Below are positions 17,024-26,048 of a stretch of DNA of 64,000 nucleotides, piece by piece. The position numbers and the translations under genes were made by a program. Position 1 is the first letter of the stretch, and every line of letters begins with the position of its first letter. The stretch covers positions 62,001-126,000 of the forward strand of contig NZ_FOOK01000007.1 of the NCBI RefSeq assembly GCF_900113175.1, in the 5' to 3' direction. The notes beneath the pieces are model-generated. The model had not been told where the DNA came from, did not search any database, and saw only the letters and a list, made by a program, of their open reading frames with translations. Source of the stretch: Planifilum fulgidum (GTDB lineage Bacteria > Bacillota > Bacilli > Thermoactinomycetales > DSM-44946).

Positions 17024-18421
17024 ATGGAGAATTCAAAGGTGCGCCGTTGGGGAGCTGAAGCCATTGCCGCCGTGCAGTGGCTGATCTTTTTGGTGGCCAA
17101 CACGGTGGCGCTGCCGGTGGTGATCGGTGAGATTTTCCAGTTCACCTCTGCGGAAACCGCCGCCCTGATGCAGCGGACGTTTTTGGTGGTGGCGGTCGGT
17201 TCGCTGCTTCAGGGATGGCTGGGGCACCGGCTGCCCCTGATGGACGGACCCGCGGGCATCTGGATGGGAGTGTTCGCCATCCTGGGGAGTCAGGCCCTCG
17301 CGCGGGGGAGCGATGCCCGGGAGGTGCTGCAGTCGCTGGAGGGGGCGATGCTGGTCACCGGGGGGTGTTTCTTGATCCTTTCCATGACGGGATGGATGAA
17401 AAGGCTGCTTCCCCTTTTCACGCCCCTGGTGACGGGGACTTATCTGCTGCTGCTCGTCTCTCAGCTGAGCGGAATCTTTTTTCAGGGAATGTTGACGGGT
17501 GCAAACGGCGGTTTTGATCCGCTTTCCGCCTGGACCGCCCTGGGGGTGTTTTTTCTCGTCCTCCTTTTGTCCGCCGTCGGGAAAGGTTGGTGGAAAAGTT
17601 ATGCGATGCTGATCGGGATGCTCGCCGGCTGGATCCTTTTCTCCGCCTTTGGGCGGGCCTCCGGGGCGGAGAGCTCGGCCGGTTCGCCGCTTCCGACCGT
17701 GCTGGAATGGGGGCCTCCGCACATCGGAATGGAGTCGGCGATAACCGGAATTCTGGTCGCATTCGTCCTGCTGTCCAACATGGTGGCCAGTCTGGCGGCC
17801 GTCGGCGAGGCGGTTCGCGGTCGCAGCGACGTGGATATCCGGGAGCTGACCCGGGGCGGATGGGTGAGCGGGATCAACCACGGCTTGTCCGCCCTGTTTT
17901 CCACGGGCGGGATGGTTCCCCTCTCCGTGTCGGCGGGTTTTGTCCGGCTGACCGGGGAAAGGGGAAGGGGCCCCTTCCTGATCGCCTGTCTGCTCATGAT
18001 CGGGGTTTCCCTGGTTCCGCCTTGGACGGAGGCGCTGGCCTCCATTCCGGGTCCCGTCGTCTATGCCGCCCTCTTGGCCTCCTTTGTCCAGATGGCGGGC
18101 ACCGCGGTGAGGACGGTGATGGAACAACCCCTGGACGAGCGGAGGGCGACGATTTTTGGCATCAGCCTGGTGTTGGGAATCGGGACGATGTTTCTCCCCA
18201 CCCCGTTCTTTGAGACGTTTCCCCCGGCGGTGAGATACGTGCTCGAAAACGGGCTCCTCGTCGGAACATTGGCCGTCTTTTTCCTCGAGCGGATCTGGCG
18301 GAAGCGTTTGCCTTCGAATCCGGCTGGAAATAATGGGGATCAGCATCGGGAAACGCGTTTGAAGGAAGGGATCTCCTCTGAACAGGTCGGAGAAGGAAAA
18401 GCTGAAGGAGCTTACCGTTGA
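17024..18421 (+). CDS. NCS2-family purine/pyrimidine permease
   Basis: 465 residues with about 12-14 membrane segments. MDGPAGIWMGVFAILGSQ and the region from VLLSNMVASLAAVGEAV to the SGINHGLSALFSTGGMVPLSVSAG segment match uracil/xanthine permeases of the YbbY/PbuX class. It probably imports a nucleobase with protons. ATG with AGGGAGGGATAGG. No purine riboswitch is visible upstream. The 3' end overlaps the likely start of spoVAF by 44 bp, so the two are probably translated together. Confidence 0.85.
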   Translation: MENSKVRRWGAEAIAAVQWLIFLVANTVALPVVIGEIFQFTSAETAALMQRTFLVVAVGSLLQGWLGHRLPLMDGPAGIWMGVFAILGSQALARGSDAREVLQSLEGAMLVTGGCFLILSMTGWMKRLLPLFTPLVTGTYLLLLVSQLSGIFFQGMLTGANGGFDPLSAWTALGVFFLVLLLSAVGKGWWKSYAMLIGMLAGWILFSAFGRASGAESSAGSPLPTVLEWGPPHIGMESAITGILVAFVLLSNMVASLAAVGEAVRGRSDVDIRELTRGGWVSGINHGLSALFSTGGMVPLSVSAGFVRLTGERGRGPFLIACLLMIGVSLVPPWTEALASIPGPVVYAALLASFVQMAGTAVRTVMEQPLDERRATIFGISLVLGIGTMFLPTPFFETFPPAVRYVLENGLLVGTLAVFFLERIWRKRLPSNPAGNNGDQHRETRLKEGISSEQVGEGKAEGAYR

Positions 18422-19862
18422 TCGTTCCCTCCGGAAAAATGTCGAGATTTTGAACCGGGTGCTCGGCGTGGGGAAAAGCTTCGATGTGATCTGTCGCGAG
18501 CTCACTTACGGCGGAAAAGATTTCGCCCTGTATTTTGTGGACGGCTTCGCCAAGGACGACATCCTGAACCGGGTGATGGATCACTTATCCAAGCTGGAAC
18601 GGAAGGATCTCGTTCCCGGGACGATCAACCGGCTGATCCGCACCCATCTGCCCTATCTGGAAGTGGAATCGACGAAGAAAATCGACGATGTGGTGACGGC
18701 GGTCCTGTCCGGTCCGCTGGCCTTGCTGGCGGACGGGGAAGAAGAGGCCATCCTGATCGATGCCCGAACGTATCCCGCCCGCAATCCGGAGGAACCGGAC
18801 GTGGAGCGGGTGGTGCGGGGCTCCCGGGACGGTTTTGTGGAGACGCTCACCTTCAACACCGCCCTGACCCGCCGTCGGCTCCGGGATCCTTCCCTTCGCA
18901 TGGAGTACATGCAGGTGGGCACCCGCTCAAAAACCGACATCTGCATCGCTTACCTGGAGGATGTGGCGGATCCCGAGCTGGTGGAGACGATCCGGGGCAC
19001 CCTGAGCCAAATTGAGGTGGACGGATTGACGATGGCGGAGAAGAGCCTGGAGGAGTATCTGTTCCGGCGCTTCTGGAATCCCTATCCGATGGTCCGTTTC
19101 ACGGAACGGCCCGACGTGGCGGCGGTCCATCTGTTGGAGGGACACGTGTTGATTTACGTGGACACATCCCCCAGCGTGATGATCACTCCCACCACCTTTT
19201 TCCACCATCTGCAGCATGCGGAGGAATACCGGCAGAAACCGGGGGTGGGGGCGTTTCTCCGCTGGGTTCGGTTTCTCGGGATCGGGGCTTCCCTCTTTTT
19301 GATCCCCCTGTGGTATCTGTTCGTTCTGGAGCCGGATCTCCTCCCCGCGGATCTGCGCTTTCTCGGACCGGAGAAGATCGGGGATGTCCCCCTCTTTCTG
19401 CAGATCCTGACGGCGGAAGTGGGGGTGGAGATCCTGCGGATGGCGTCGATCCACACGCCGTCCCCCCTGGCCACGGCCCTGGGTTTGATCGCCGCCGTTC
19501 TGCTCGGGGAAATGGCGGTGAAAGTGGGGCTGTTCAACGTGGAGGTGATTCTGTACGTGGCCTTGGCCTCCATCGGCACCTTTGCCACTCCCAGTTATGA
19601 GCTGGGCCTGGCCAACAAGATATCCCGACTCTTTTTCCTCGTCGGGGTCGCCCTGGGGAAGCTGCCGGGGCTGATTCTCACCGTGGGAATCTGGTTTTTC
19701 GTCCTGGCGACGACCCGGTGCCTCAACACGCCCTATATGTGGCCGCTGGTTCCCTTCAACGGGAAGGCGCTGTGGGATGTGATGGTCCGTTCGCCCATGC
19801 CGATCAAATCGAAACGGCCGCGGGTCCTTTCTCCGTCGGATCCGGATCGCCGGGAGGGATAG
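18378..19862 (+). CDS. spoVAF: Spore germination protein SpoVAF (probable CTG start)
   Basis: 494 residues, a GerA-family A-subunit paralogue. The soluble N-terminal half (GVGKSFDVICRELTYGGKDFALYFVDGF) is followed by about five membrane helices (from about 300) and a short basic tail. In Bacillus SpoVAF (about 493 aa) with FigP forms an ion channel that amplifies germination. The first ATG/GTG/TTG is TTG 18450, which lacks a ribosome binding site and loses about 24 residues that fit the family (KEKLKELTVDRSLRKNVEI). CTG 18378 follows AAGGAAGGG with a 7-nt gap. The rest of the spoVA operon is not here. Confidence 0.85.
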   Translation: MNRSEKEKLKELTVDRSLRKNVEILNRVLGVGKSFDVICRELTYGGKDFALYFVDGFAKDDILNRVMDHLSKLERKDLVPGTINRLIRTHLPYLEVESTKKIDDVVTAVLSGPLALLADGEEEAILIDARTYPARNPEEPDVERVVRGSRDGFVETLTFNTALTRRRLRDPSLRMEYMQVGTRSKTDICIAYLEDVADPELVETIRGTLSQIEVDGLTMAEKSLEEYLFRRFWNPYPMVRFTERPDVAAVHLLEGHVLIYVDTSPSVMITPTTFFHHLQHAEEYRQKPGVGAFLRWVRFLGIGASLFLIPLWYLFVLEPDLLPADLRFLGPEKIGDVPLFLQILTAEVGVEILRMASIHTPSPLATALGLIAAVLLGEMAVKVGLFNVEVILYVALASIGTFATPSYELGLANKISRLFFLVGVALGKLPGLILTVGIWFFVLATTRCLNTPYMWPLVPFNGKALWDVMVRSPMPIKSKRPRVLSPSDPDRREG

Positions 19863-19900
19863 GTGCGCCCGCCCCTTGCCTTGGCCTCGAAAGGAGGTGC

Positions 19901-19935
19901 GAAGGGCCTTTTTCCGCCCGATGAAAAGGCCCTTC
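19901..19935. terminator. Hairpin after spoVAF
   Basis: GAAGGGCCTTTT (19901-19912) pairs with AAAAGGCCCTTC (19924-19935). T residues lie inside the stem, not after it, so termination efficiency is uncertain. Confidence 0.5.
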
Positions 19936-20036
19936 ATCCGGGGATTTCCAAGAAAAGTGATTCAAATCGGATGAAAAGTTCGTTAAAATGGTGTGGAAAC
20001 CATCCAAATAAAACCACGACTAAGTATCCCCATTAT

Positions 20037-20054
20037 TGAATGACTATTCATTCA
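20037..20054. promoter_or_regulatory. FadR operator upstream of lcfA
   Basis: TGAATGACTATTCATTCA is an exact match to the Bacillus FadR consensus TGAATGAMTANTCATTCA and lies 16 bp before the lcfA start. A repressor here would block transcription until long-chain acyl-CoA binds it. Confidence 0.9.
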
Positions 20055-20070
20055 GTCGGGAGGGTTTCCA

Positions 20071-21741
20071 ATGACGGAAAAGAAGATCTGGCACCAGTAT
20101 TACCCGGAAGAAGTCCCCGCAACTTTGGAGTACCCCGAAGCGTATTTGACGGATTTTCTTTTGGAGTCGGCCCGGGAGTTTCCCGACCGGGACGCCGTTC
20201 ACTTCATGGGAAAACGGATTACCTACCGGGAACTTTTGGATGATGTCTTTCGCTTTGCCCATGCCCTGAAGGATCTGGGAGTGCGCAAAGGGGAACGGGT
20301 GTCGATCATGCTGCCCAATTCGCCCCAGGCGGTGATCGCCTATTACGGCACGCTGTTTGCCGGGGCGGTTGTCGTTCAGACCAATCCGATGTACATGGAG
20401 CGGGAATTGAAACACCAGCTGACGGATTCCGGCGCGGAGACGATCGTCTGCGTGGATCTGGTGTTCGACAAGGTGAAGCGGGTGATGGACGAAACCCCGC
20501 TGAAGCGCGTCATCGTCACCAGCATCAAGGATTATCTTCCCTTCCCGAAGAACATCCTGTATCCGCTTAAAATGCTCAAAGAAGGCAATCGGGTGGACAT
20601 TTCCTACGGGGATAACATCCACCGCTTTTCCGAACTGATCCGGAAAGCGCCGGCGGATCCGGTGACGATGCCCGTCGAATCCCCCGACGAGCTCGCCCTG
20701 CTCCAGTATACCGGCGGAACCACGGGGCTTGCGAAGGGGGCGATGCTCACCCATCGCAATCTGGTGGCCAACACGGTCCAGTGCGCCGCGTGGATGTACC
20801 GGGGGCGGAAGGGAAAAGAAAAAACCTTGGGCATTTTGCCCTTTTTCCACGTTTACGGCATGACCGTGGTGATGAATTATTCCGTGTACATGGCGGCGAC
20901 GATGATCCTCCTGCCGAGGTTTGACGCCGGACAAGTCCTCAAGACGATCGCCAAGGAGAAGCCGACGCTCTTTCCCGGTGCCCCCACGATGTATGTGGCC
21001 CTGATCAATCATCCCGACATCGAAAAGTACGACCTTTCTTCCATCGAAGCCTGCCTCAGCGGGTCCGCCCCCCTTCCCGTCGAGGTGCAGGAGCGGTTTG
21101 AAAATTTGACCGGCGGTCGCCTGGTCGAAGGATACGGATTGACCGAGGCTTCCCCCGTCACCCACGCCAATCCCATCTGGGGCCGTCGGAAAGCCGGCAG
21201 GATTGGCCTTCCGTGGCCGGACACCGAATGCCGGATTGTGAATCCGGAAACCGGCGAAGAGGTGAAGCAGGGAGAGGTCGGCGAGCTTCAGGTTCGCGGT
21301 CCCCAGGTGATGAAGGGATATTGGAACCGGCCGGAGGAGACGGAAAAGGTGCTCAAGGACGGCTGGCTGAGCACCGGAGATATGGCTTTCATGGACGAGG
21401 AAGGTTATTTCGCCATCATGGACCGAAAGAAGGACGTGATCATCGCCGGCGGATTCAACATCTATCCGCGGGAAGTGGAAGAGGTGCTGTACGAACACCC
21501 GGCGATTCAGGAGGCGGCCGTCGTCGGTGTTCCGGATCCCTATCGGGGGGAAACCGTGAAAGCGTTTATCGTCCTCAAGGAAGGGGAGAGGATCACGGAG
21601 GAGGAACTGGATGCCTACTGCCGGGAGCGCCTGGCGGCTTACAAGGTTCCCCGACTTTACGAGTTCCGCTCCGAATTGCCCAAGACGACCGTGGGGAAGA
21701 TTCTCCGGCGGGTGTTGGTCGAAGAAGAGAAGAAGAAGTGA
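20071..21741 (+). CDS. lcfA: Long-chain fatty acid-CoA ligase
   Basis: 556 residues, full length, of the adenylate-forming superfamily. P-loop-like motif YTGGTTGLAKGAMLTH (about 211-226), the GYGLTEASPVTH motif, and the hinge/C-terminal domain with GWLSTGDMAF and DRKKDVIIAGGFNIYPREVEE. It activates long-chain fatty acids to acyl-CoA for beta-oxidation. ATG with GGGAGGG. A FadR operator just upstream and fadR/etfBA downstream place it in the FadR regulon. Confidence 0.95.
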   Translation: MTEKKIWHQYYPEEVPATLEYPEAYLTDFLLESAREFPDRDAVHFMGKRITYRELLDDVFRFAHALKDLGVRKGERVSIMLPNSPQAVIAYYGTLFAGAVVVQTNPMYMERELKHQLTDSGAETIVCVDLVFDKVKRVMDETPLKRVIVTSIKDYLPFPKNILYPLKMLKEGNRVDISYGDNIHRFSELIRKAPADPVTMPVESPDELALLQYTGGTTGLAKGAMLTHRNLVANTVQCAAWMYRGRKGKEKTLGILPFFHVYGMTVVMNYSVYMAATMILLPRFDAGQVLKTIAKEKPTLFPGAPTMYVALINHPDIEKYDLSSIEACLSGSAPLPVEVQERFENLTGGRLVEGYGLTEASPVTHANPIWGRRKAGRIGLPWPDTECRIVNPETGEEVKQGEVGELQVRGPQVMKGYWNRPEETEKVLKDGWLSTGDMAFMDEEGYFAIMDRKKDVIIAGGFNIYPREVEEVLYEHPAIQEAAVVGVPDPYRGETVKAFIVLKEGERITEEELDAYCRERLAAYKVPRLYEFRSELPKTTVGKILRRVLVEEEKKK

Positions 21742-21907
21742 CGGGGGCGAAGCGGCGATGAAAACCCCCGGCCACGGCAAGCATTTCCGACAAGCGGCGA
21801 TTTCCACGTTTTTCTTGAAAGTTGCCGATTTCTTTTGTTCCCGGGGCGATCCGACATGGTATAATGTTTTTCGGTTGCGCTTTCATCCGCAATTTTGACG
21901 AAAAAAG

Positions 21908-21937
21908 TTGACAGGGGTCTGTTTTGCGTAATAAACT
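21908..21937 (+). promoter_or_regulatory. Promoter of fadR-etfBA
   Basis: TTGACA (21908-21913) with TAAACT (21932-21937) at 18 bp; the spacing is slightly long but the -35 is perfect. The FadR operator starts 6 bp downstream, so transcription start and operator overlap. Confidence 0.7.
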
Positions 21938-21943
21938 AGAAAT

Positions 21944-21961
21944 TGAATGAATGGTCATTCA
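21944..21961. promoter_or_regulatory. FadR operator upstream of fadR (autoregulation)
   Basis: TGAATGAATGGTCATTCA keeps both TGAATGA/TCATTCA half-sites of the FadR box, differing only in the centre from the exact site at 20037. Confidence 0.85.
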
Positions 21962-21981
21962 TTAAGGAATGAGGGAATGGC

Positions 21982-22614
21982 ATGGCCAAACGGACCGGGG
22001 AAAAATATGAGGCGATCATTGACGCCGCCATCCGCGTCATCGCCGAAAACGGTTACCACAACGCCCAGGTGTCCAAAATCGCCCGGGAGGCAAAGGTGGC
22101 CGACGGGACGATCTATCTCTATTTCGAAAACAAGGACGATATGCTGATCTCCCTCTTCAATGAGAAGATGGGGGCCTTCATCGAGACCGTCCGGGAAGCC
22201 ATCGCCCGTGTCGACTCCGCGCCGGACCAGCTCCGGGAGCTGATGCGCCTCCATTTTGCGCACCTGGAAAACAATCCGAAGATGGCGATCGTCACGCAGA
22301 TCGAACTGCGGCAATCCAACCGGAAGGTGCGCAAGGGGATTGCGGAAACCCTGAAAAAGTACATGGATGTCATCGACGACATCATCCGCTCCGGGATCGA
22401 GCAGGGGATTTTTCGCCCGGATGTCGATGTACGGGTCGCCCGCCGGATGATTTTCGGCACCTTGGATGAAACCGTCACGTCCTGGATCGCCAACGGCTGC
22501 AAGTACAGCCTGATGGACCAGGTGGAACCCATCCATCGCCTGTTCCTCTACGGAATGGGCAAGGATGCCCCTCAGCAGAGGGAGGCTCAGTCTGAGAAGG
22601 AGGGTAATGCATGA
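21982..22614 (+). CDS. fadR: TetR-family fatty acid degradation repressor FadR
   Basis: 210 residues. N-terminal TetR helix-turn-helix (about 8-55; IIDAAIRVIAENGYHNAQVSKIAREAKVADGTIYLYFENKDD) and a C-terminal ligand domain that in Bacillus FadR binds long-chain acyl-CoA. It sits between lcfA and etfB as in Bacillus and has its own operator. The stop overlaps the etfB start by 4 bp (ATGA), indicating translational coupling. Confidence 0.93.
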   Translation: MAKRTGEKYEAIIDAAIRVIAENGYHNAQVSKIAREAKVADGTIYLYFENKDDMLISLFNEKMGAFIETVREAIARVDSAPDQLRELMRLHFAHLENNPKMAIVTQIELRQSNRKVRKGIAETLKKYMDVIDDIIRSGIEQGIFRPDVDVRVARRMIFGTLDETVTSWIANGCKYSLMDQVEPIHRLFLYGMGKDAPQQREAQSEKEGNA

Positions 22615-23381
22615 ACATTTTGGTCTGCCTGAAGCAAACCTTCGACACCGAGGAGCGCATCGTTCTCGAGGACGGCAAAATCAGCGAAGACGGGGTGGAA
22701 TTTGTCATCAACCCCTACGATGAATATGCCGTGGAGGAAGCCATCAAGCTGAAGGAAGAGCACGGGGGGGAAGTGACGGTCATCACCGTGGGGCCGGAGC
22801 GGGCGGAACAAGCGTTGCGCACGGCCATGGCCATGGGGGCCGACAAGGGAATCATCGTGGATTCCGAGGATTTGGAAGATGCCGATGAATACACCATCGC
22901 CAAAATTTTGGCCGAGGTGATCAAGGAGCAGGAGTACGACATCATCCTGTGCGGATACATGGCCGTGGACGACGGCTCGGCGCAGGTGGGGCCCCGCTTG
23001 GCGGAATTGCTCGGAATTCCCCACATCTCCACCATCACCAAATTGACCATCGACGGCGAAAACGTGGAAGTGGAAAAGGACGTGGAGGGGGACGTGGAAA
23101 TCATTCAGTCCAAACTGCCCATCCTGTTGACGGCCCAGCAGGGGCTGAATGAACCGCGCTATCCTTCCCTCCCGGGGATCATGAAGGCGAAGAAAAAGCC
23201 CCTGGAGCGTCTGGACCTGGACGATCTGGACCTGGATGAGGAGGACATCGAAGCCAAGACGGAAACGCTGGAAATTTTCCTTCCGCCGAAGAAGGAAGGC
23301 GGGAAGATCCTGGAAGGCGAGCTGTCCGATCAGGTGAAGGAACTGGTTCAGTTGCTCCGGAACGAGGCAAAGGTGATCTGA
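22611..23381 (+). CDS. etfB: Electron transfer flavoprotein beta subunit
   Basis: 256 residues. Starts MNILVCLKQTFDTEERI, with VINPYDEYAVEEAIKLKEEHGGEVTVITVGPERAEQALRTAMAMGADKGI, the AMP-binding ETF beta fold. With EtfA it carries electrons from acyl-CoA dehydrogenases to the respiratory chain. The fadB enoyl-CoA hydratase that lies between fadR and etfB in Bacillus subtilis is missing here. Confidence 0.95.
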   Translation: MNILVCLKQTFDTEERIVLEDGKISEDGVEFVINPYDEYAVEEAIKLKEEHGGEVTVITVGPERAEQALRTAMAMGADKGIIVDSEDLEDADEYTIAKILAEVIKEQEYDIILCGYMAVDDGSAQVGPRLAELLGIPHISTITKLTIDGENVEVEKDVEGDVEIIQSKLPILLTAQQGLNEPRYPSLPGIMKAKKKPLERLDLDDLDLDEEDIEAKTETLEIFLPPKKEGGKILEGELSDQVKELVQLLRNEAKVI

Positions 23382-23464
23382 TCCCGGCAGGGGCTGTTTC
23401 AACGCCTGCGGCACGGTAAAAAGCGGCTTGAGAAGACCATGCAGACTGCAAGGGGGAAACGTCC

Positions 23465-24451
23465 ATGAGCAGAAACGTATTGGTACTGGCCGAAGTGCGG
23501 GACGGGGGATTGCGGAATGTCTCCCTGGAGTGCCTGGCGGCGGCGCGGCGGGTCGCTGAGGGGGGAACCATCACGGCCGCCGTGTTCGGCAGCAAAGCGA
23601 AGGAATTTGCGGACACGCTCGCCCATCACGGCGCCGACAAGGTGGTCGTCGCCACCGATGAGAAGCTGGACCAATATACCACGGATGCCTATTTCCAGGC
23701 CTTCAAACAAGTGATCGACAAGGTGCATCCCGACGTCATCCTCACCGGGCATACCGCCATCGGACGGGATGTGAGCCCGCGGATCGCCGCCCGGATGGGA
23801 TGGGGGCTCATTTCCGACTGCACCGATGTGCAGCCGGCGGACGGACGGATCATTTTCACCCGGCCCATTTACGCCGGAAAGGCCTTTGTGAAAAAGGCGG
23901 TGAAGGAAGGGACCGTCTTTGCGACGATCCGTCCCAACAACATTCCGGCGGGGGAGGCGGACACTTCCCGTTCCGCCCAGGTGGAGGAGCTGGATGTCGC
24001 GATTTCCGCCGATTCCCTGCGGACCATCGTGAAAGAGGTGGTTCGCAAGACCGCCGGCGGTGTGGATCTGACGGAGGCGCGGATCATTGTTTCCGGCGGT
24101 CGGGGCGTGAAAAGTGCGGAGGGATTTAAAGTCCTTCAGGAACTGGCCGATGTCCTTGGAGGCGCCGTGGGCGCATCCCGGGGCGCCTGCGATGCCGGAT
24201 ACTGCGATTACTCCCTGCAGATCGGCCAAACCGGAAAAGTGGTCACGCCGGATCTTTACATCGCCTGCGGGATCTCCGGCGCCATTCAGCACCTCGCCGG
24301 TATGTCCAACTCCAAGGTGATCGTCGCCATCAACAAGGATCCGGAGGCGAACATCTTCAACGTGGCCGATTACGGCATCGTGGGAGATCTGTTTGAAGTG
24401 GTTCCGATGCTGACGGAGGAATTCAAGAAGGTCCTGGCCGAATCCAACTGA
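23465..24451 (+). CDS. etfA: Electron transfer flavoprotein alpha subunit
   Basis: 328 residues, full length. N-terminal domain VLVLAEVRDGGLRNVSLECLAAAR and the C-terminal FAD-binding signature (VGASRGACDAGYCDYSLQIGQTGK, then CGISGAIQHLAGM and INKDPEANIFNVADYGIVGDLFEVVP). Forms the FAD-carrying heterodimer with EtfB. Separated from etfB by 83 bp but in the same operon; a strong terminator follows. Confidence 0.95.
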   Translation: MSRNVLVLAEVRDGGLRNVSLECLAAARRVAEGGTITAAVFGSKAKEFADTLAHHGADKVVVATDEKLDQYTTDAYFQAFKQVIDKVHPDVILTGHTAIGRDVSPRIAARMGWGLISDCTDVQPADGRIIFTRPIYAGKAFVKKAVKEGTVFATIRPNNIPAGEADTSRSAQVEELDVAISADSLRTIVKEVVRKTAGGVDLTEARIIVSGGRGVKSAEGFKVLQELADVLGGAVGASRGACDAGYCDYSLQIGQTGKVVTPDLYIACGISGAIQHLAGMSNSKVIVAINKDPEANIFNVADYGIVGDLFEVVPMLTEEFKKVLAESN

Positions 24452-24462
24452 TTTCGTGCCCG

Positions 24463-24495
24463 GTGCGGCAGACCGTGAGTCTGCCGCACTTTTTC
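24463..24495 (+). terminator. Terminator of the fadR-etfBA operon
   Basis: GTGCGGCAGA (24463-24472) pairs with TCTGCCGCAC (24480-24489), then TTTTTC. Confidence 0.9.
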
Positions 24496-24621
24496 GGCCG
24501 GTGAAGACGGCTTCGCCGCCACCTTGCGCTTTGACGGATCCCGCCTGCGCGTTTTCGGCAAAAAGCGGCGAAAGGCGCCCCCTTTGGGGCAATCTCTCGT
24601 TTTTTCGTCAACCGAAATACC

Positions 24622-24650
24622 TTGGATCCTTCGCCGCGGAGTGGTATACT
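24622..24650 (+). promoter_or_regulatory. Promoter of trxA
   Basis: TTGGAT (24622-24627), 17 bp, TATACT (24645-24650), 46 bp before the trxA start. Confidence 0.7.
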
Positions 24651-24696
24651 ATGTTCGTCGGATCGGAACTCGGTGAATTGAGGAGGTTAAACAACA

Positions 24697-25011
24697 ATGG
24701 CCATCGTCGATGTGACGGACCAGAATTTTTCCGAGGAAGTGAAATCGGGGACCGTGCTGGTCGATTTTTGGGCTCCTTGGTGCGGTCCGTGCAAAATGAT
24801 CGCTCCCGTCTTGGAGGAGCTGGACAACGAGATCGGCGACAAGCTGAAGATCGCCAAATTGAATGTCGATAACAACCCGGAGACGGCGGGCCGTTTCGGG
24901 GTGATGAGCATTCCGACCCTGATGGTGTTTAAAGACGGCGAAATGGTCTCCAAAATGGTCGGTTTCCAGCCCAAAGAACAGCTGCGGGAATGGCTCGACC
25001 CCTATTTGTGA
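24697..25011 (+). CDS. trxA: Thioredoxin
   Basis: 104 residues, the standard length, with the active site WCGPCK (Cys29, Cys32) and the cis-Pro motif [13 protein letters not shown] general cytoplasmic disulfide reductant. ATG with TGAGGAGG upstream; own promoter and strong terminator make it monocistronic. Position after etfA matches Bacillus. Confidence 0.97.
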   Translation: MAIVDVTDQNFSEEVKSGTVLVDFWAPWCGPCKMIAPVLEELDNEIGDKLKIAKLNVDNNPETAGRFGVMSIPTLMVFKDGEMVSKMVGFQPKEQLREWLDPYL

Positions 25012-25028
25012 TCCTTGACTTCCCCGCG

Positions 25029-25072
25029 AAAAAAGGCTGTTGACCCTGACGACGGTCAACAGCCTTTTTTTT
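25029..25072. terminator. Bidirectional terminator between trxA and the membrane-protein array
   Basis: A 17-bp stem: AAAAAAGGCTGTTGACC (25029-25045) with GGTCAACAGCCTTTTTT (25054-25070). T runs exist on both strands. Confidence 0.95.
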
Positions 25073-25075
25073 GGT

Positions 25076-26032
25076 TTATCCCCAGATCGTTTTCATGCCG
25101 CCGATGGTCCCGCTGTTTTCATCCGGGAAAAGGCGGGGACGGAGCCGGTTCCGGTAGCGGACGAACACCGCCAGGAGCCACAACACATTGACCAGAGCGC
25201 CGAGGGCGTACTGAATCAGGCTGAAGAGAAATTGAAGACCCGGGTTTAGTTCGGCGGAACTGGCCGGATCAAAGGAGTTGAACCCGAAGAACTCCGAAAG
25301 CAGAATCAGGAACAATCCGTACGCAAAATTGATGAGAAAAATGATCAAACCGGAAAGGAAGACCTGCCCGAAGGACCGCGTAAAAAGCCGGCCGGAAAGG
25401 GCGATGGCCTTCCAGATCCCCGTGTTTTCCGCCACAAGGATCACCGGAGCGTGAAGAAAGACAAGGGCCAGCACGATGGTCAGGATGGTGGCGACAAGGA
25501 GGGGCAACAAACTGACCAATAGCAGACTCTCATTCCCTTCCATGAGCCCGGCTGCGAAGATCACGATTCCCAGAGCAAACAGGACGATGGAGGGGATGAA
25601 AAAGAGAAAGAGCAGGAATTGCTGACCCGCCATTTTCCACATAAAGCGCAATCCCTGGGTGAAATAGATCTGAAGCGAGGACCGGTCTTCGAAGACCGCA
25701 TGGTTTACCATCGAGTTCATGCCTGCGGAGGTAAAACCCGAGTAAAGGAAAAAAGCCAGGATGAAAAAGATGCTGAAAATCAGCAACCCGATCAGTACCG
25801 GGACGGCCGCCTTGTCCATCGCGGCGGCAAAGGGATCCGGGGATTCGGGGTTAAAAGGATCCATAATCGATCCGATCATCCCTCCCGCAATCAGGACGAG
25901 GAGCAGCAGGCCGATGAGGGCGATGATGATGGTCATGACCGCGAAGATGACTCCCGCGACCAGAGAACCGACAATATTGCCGAGCCACAGTGTCAGTCCG
26001 TGACGGCGCAACAGTTCAAAGTAGTTTTCCAT
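25076..26032 (-). CDS. Multi-pass membrane protein, array copy 1
   Basis: 318 residues, about six hydrophobic segments, starting MENYFELLRRHGLTLWLGNIVG. Shared landmarks with the next two genes: YF-LL-RHG at the start, GLRFMWKMAGQQFLL in the middle, NTGIWKAIALSGRLFTRSFGQ and a basic C-terminal RYRNRLRPRLFPDE. No known family is recognised; the layout vaguely recalls membrane domains of glycerophosphodiester phosphodiesterases, but no catalytic residues are seen. ATG 26032 with GGAGGGAAAGGG; the frame runs open to 26197. It starts 16 bp after copy 2, so it shares that operon. This is the most divergent of the three. Confidence 0.7.
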   Translation of the reverse strand: MENYFELLRRHGLTLWLGNIVGSLVAGVIFAVMTIIIALIGLLLLVLIAGGMIGSIMDPFNPESPDPFAAAMDKAAVPVLIGLLIFSIFFILAFFLYSGFTSAGMNSMVNHAVFEDRSSLQIYFTQGLRFMWKMAGQQFLLFLFFIPSIVLFALGIVIFAAGLMEGNESLLLVSLLPLLVATILTIVLALVFLHAPVILVAENTGIWKAIALSGRLFTRSFGQVFLSGLIIFLINFAYGLFLILLSEFFGFNSFDPASSAELNPGLQFLFSLIQYALGALVNVLWLLAVFVRYRNRLRPRLFPDENSGTIGGMKTIWG

Positions 26033-26048
26033 CCCTTTCCCTCCAAAA

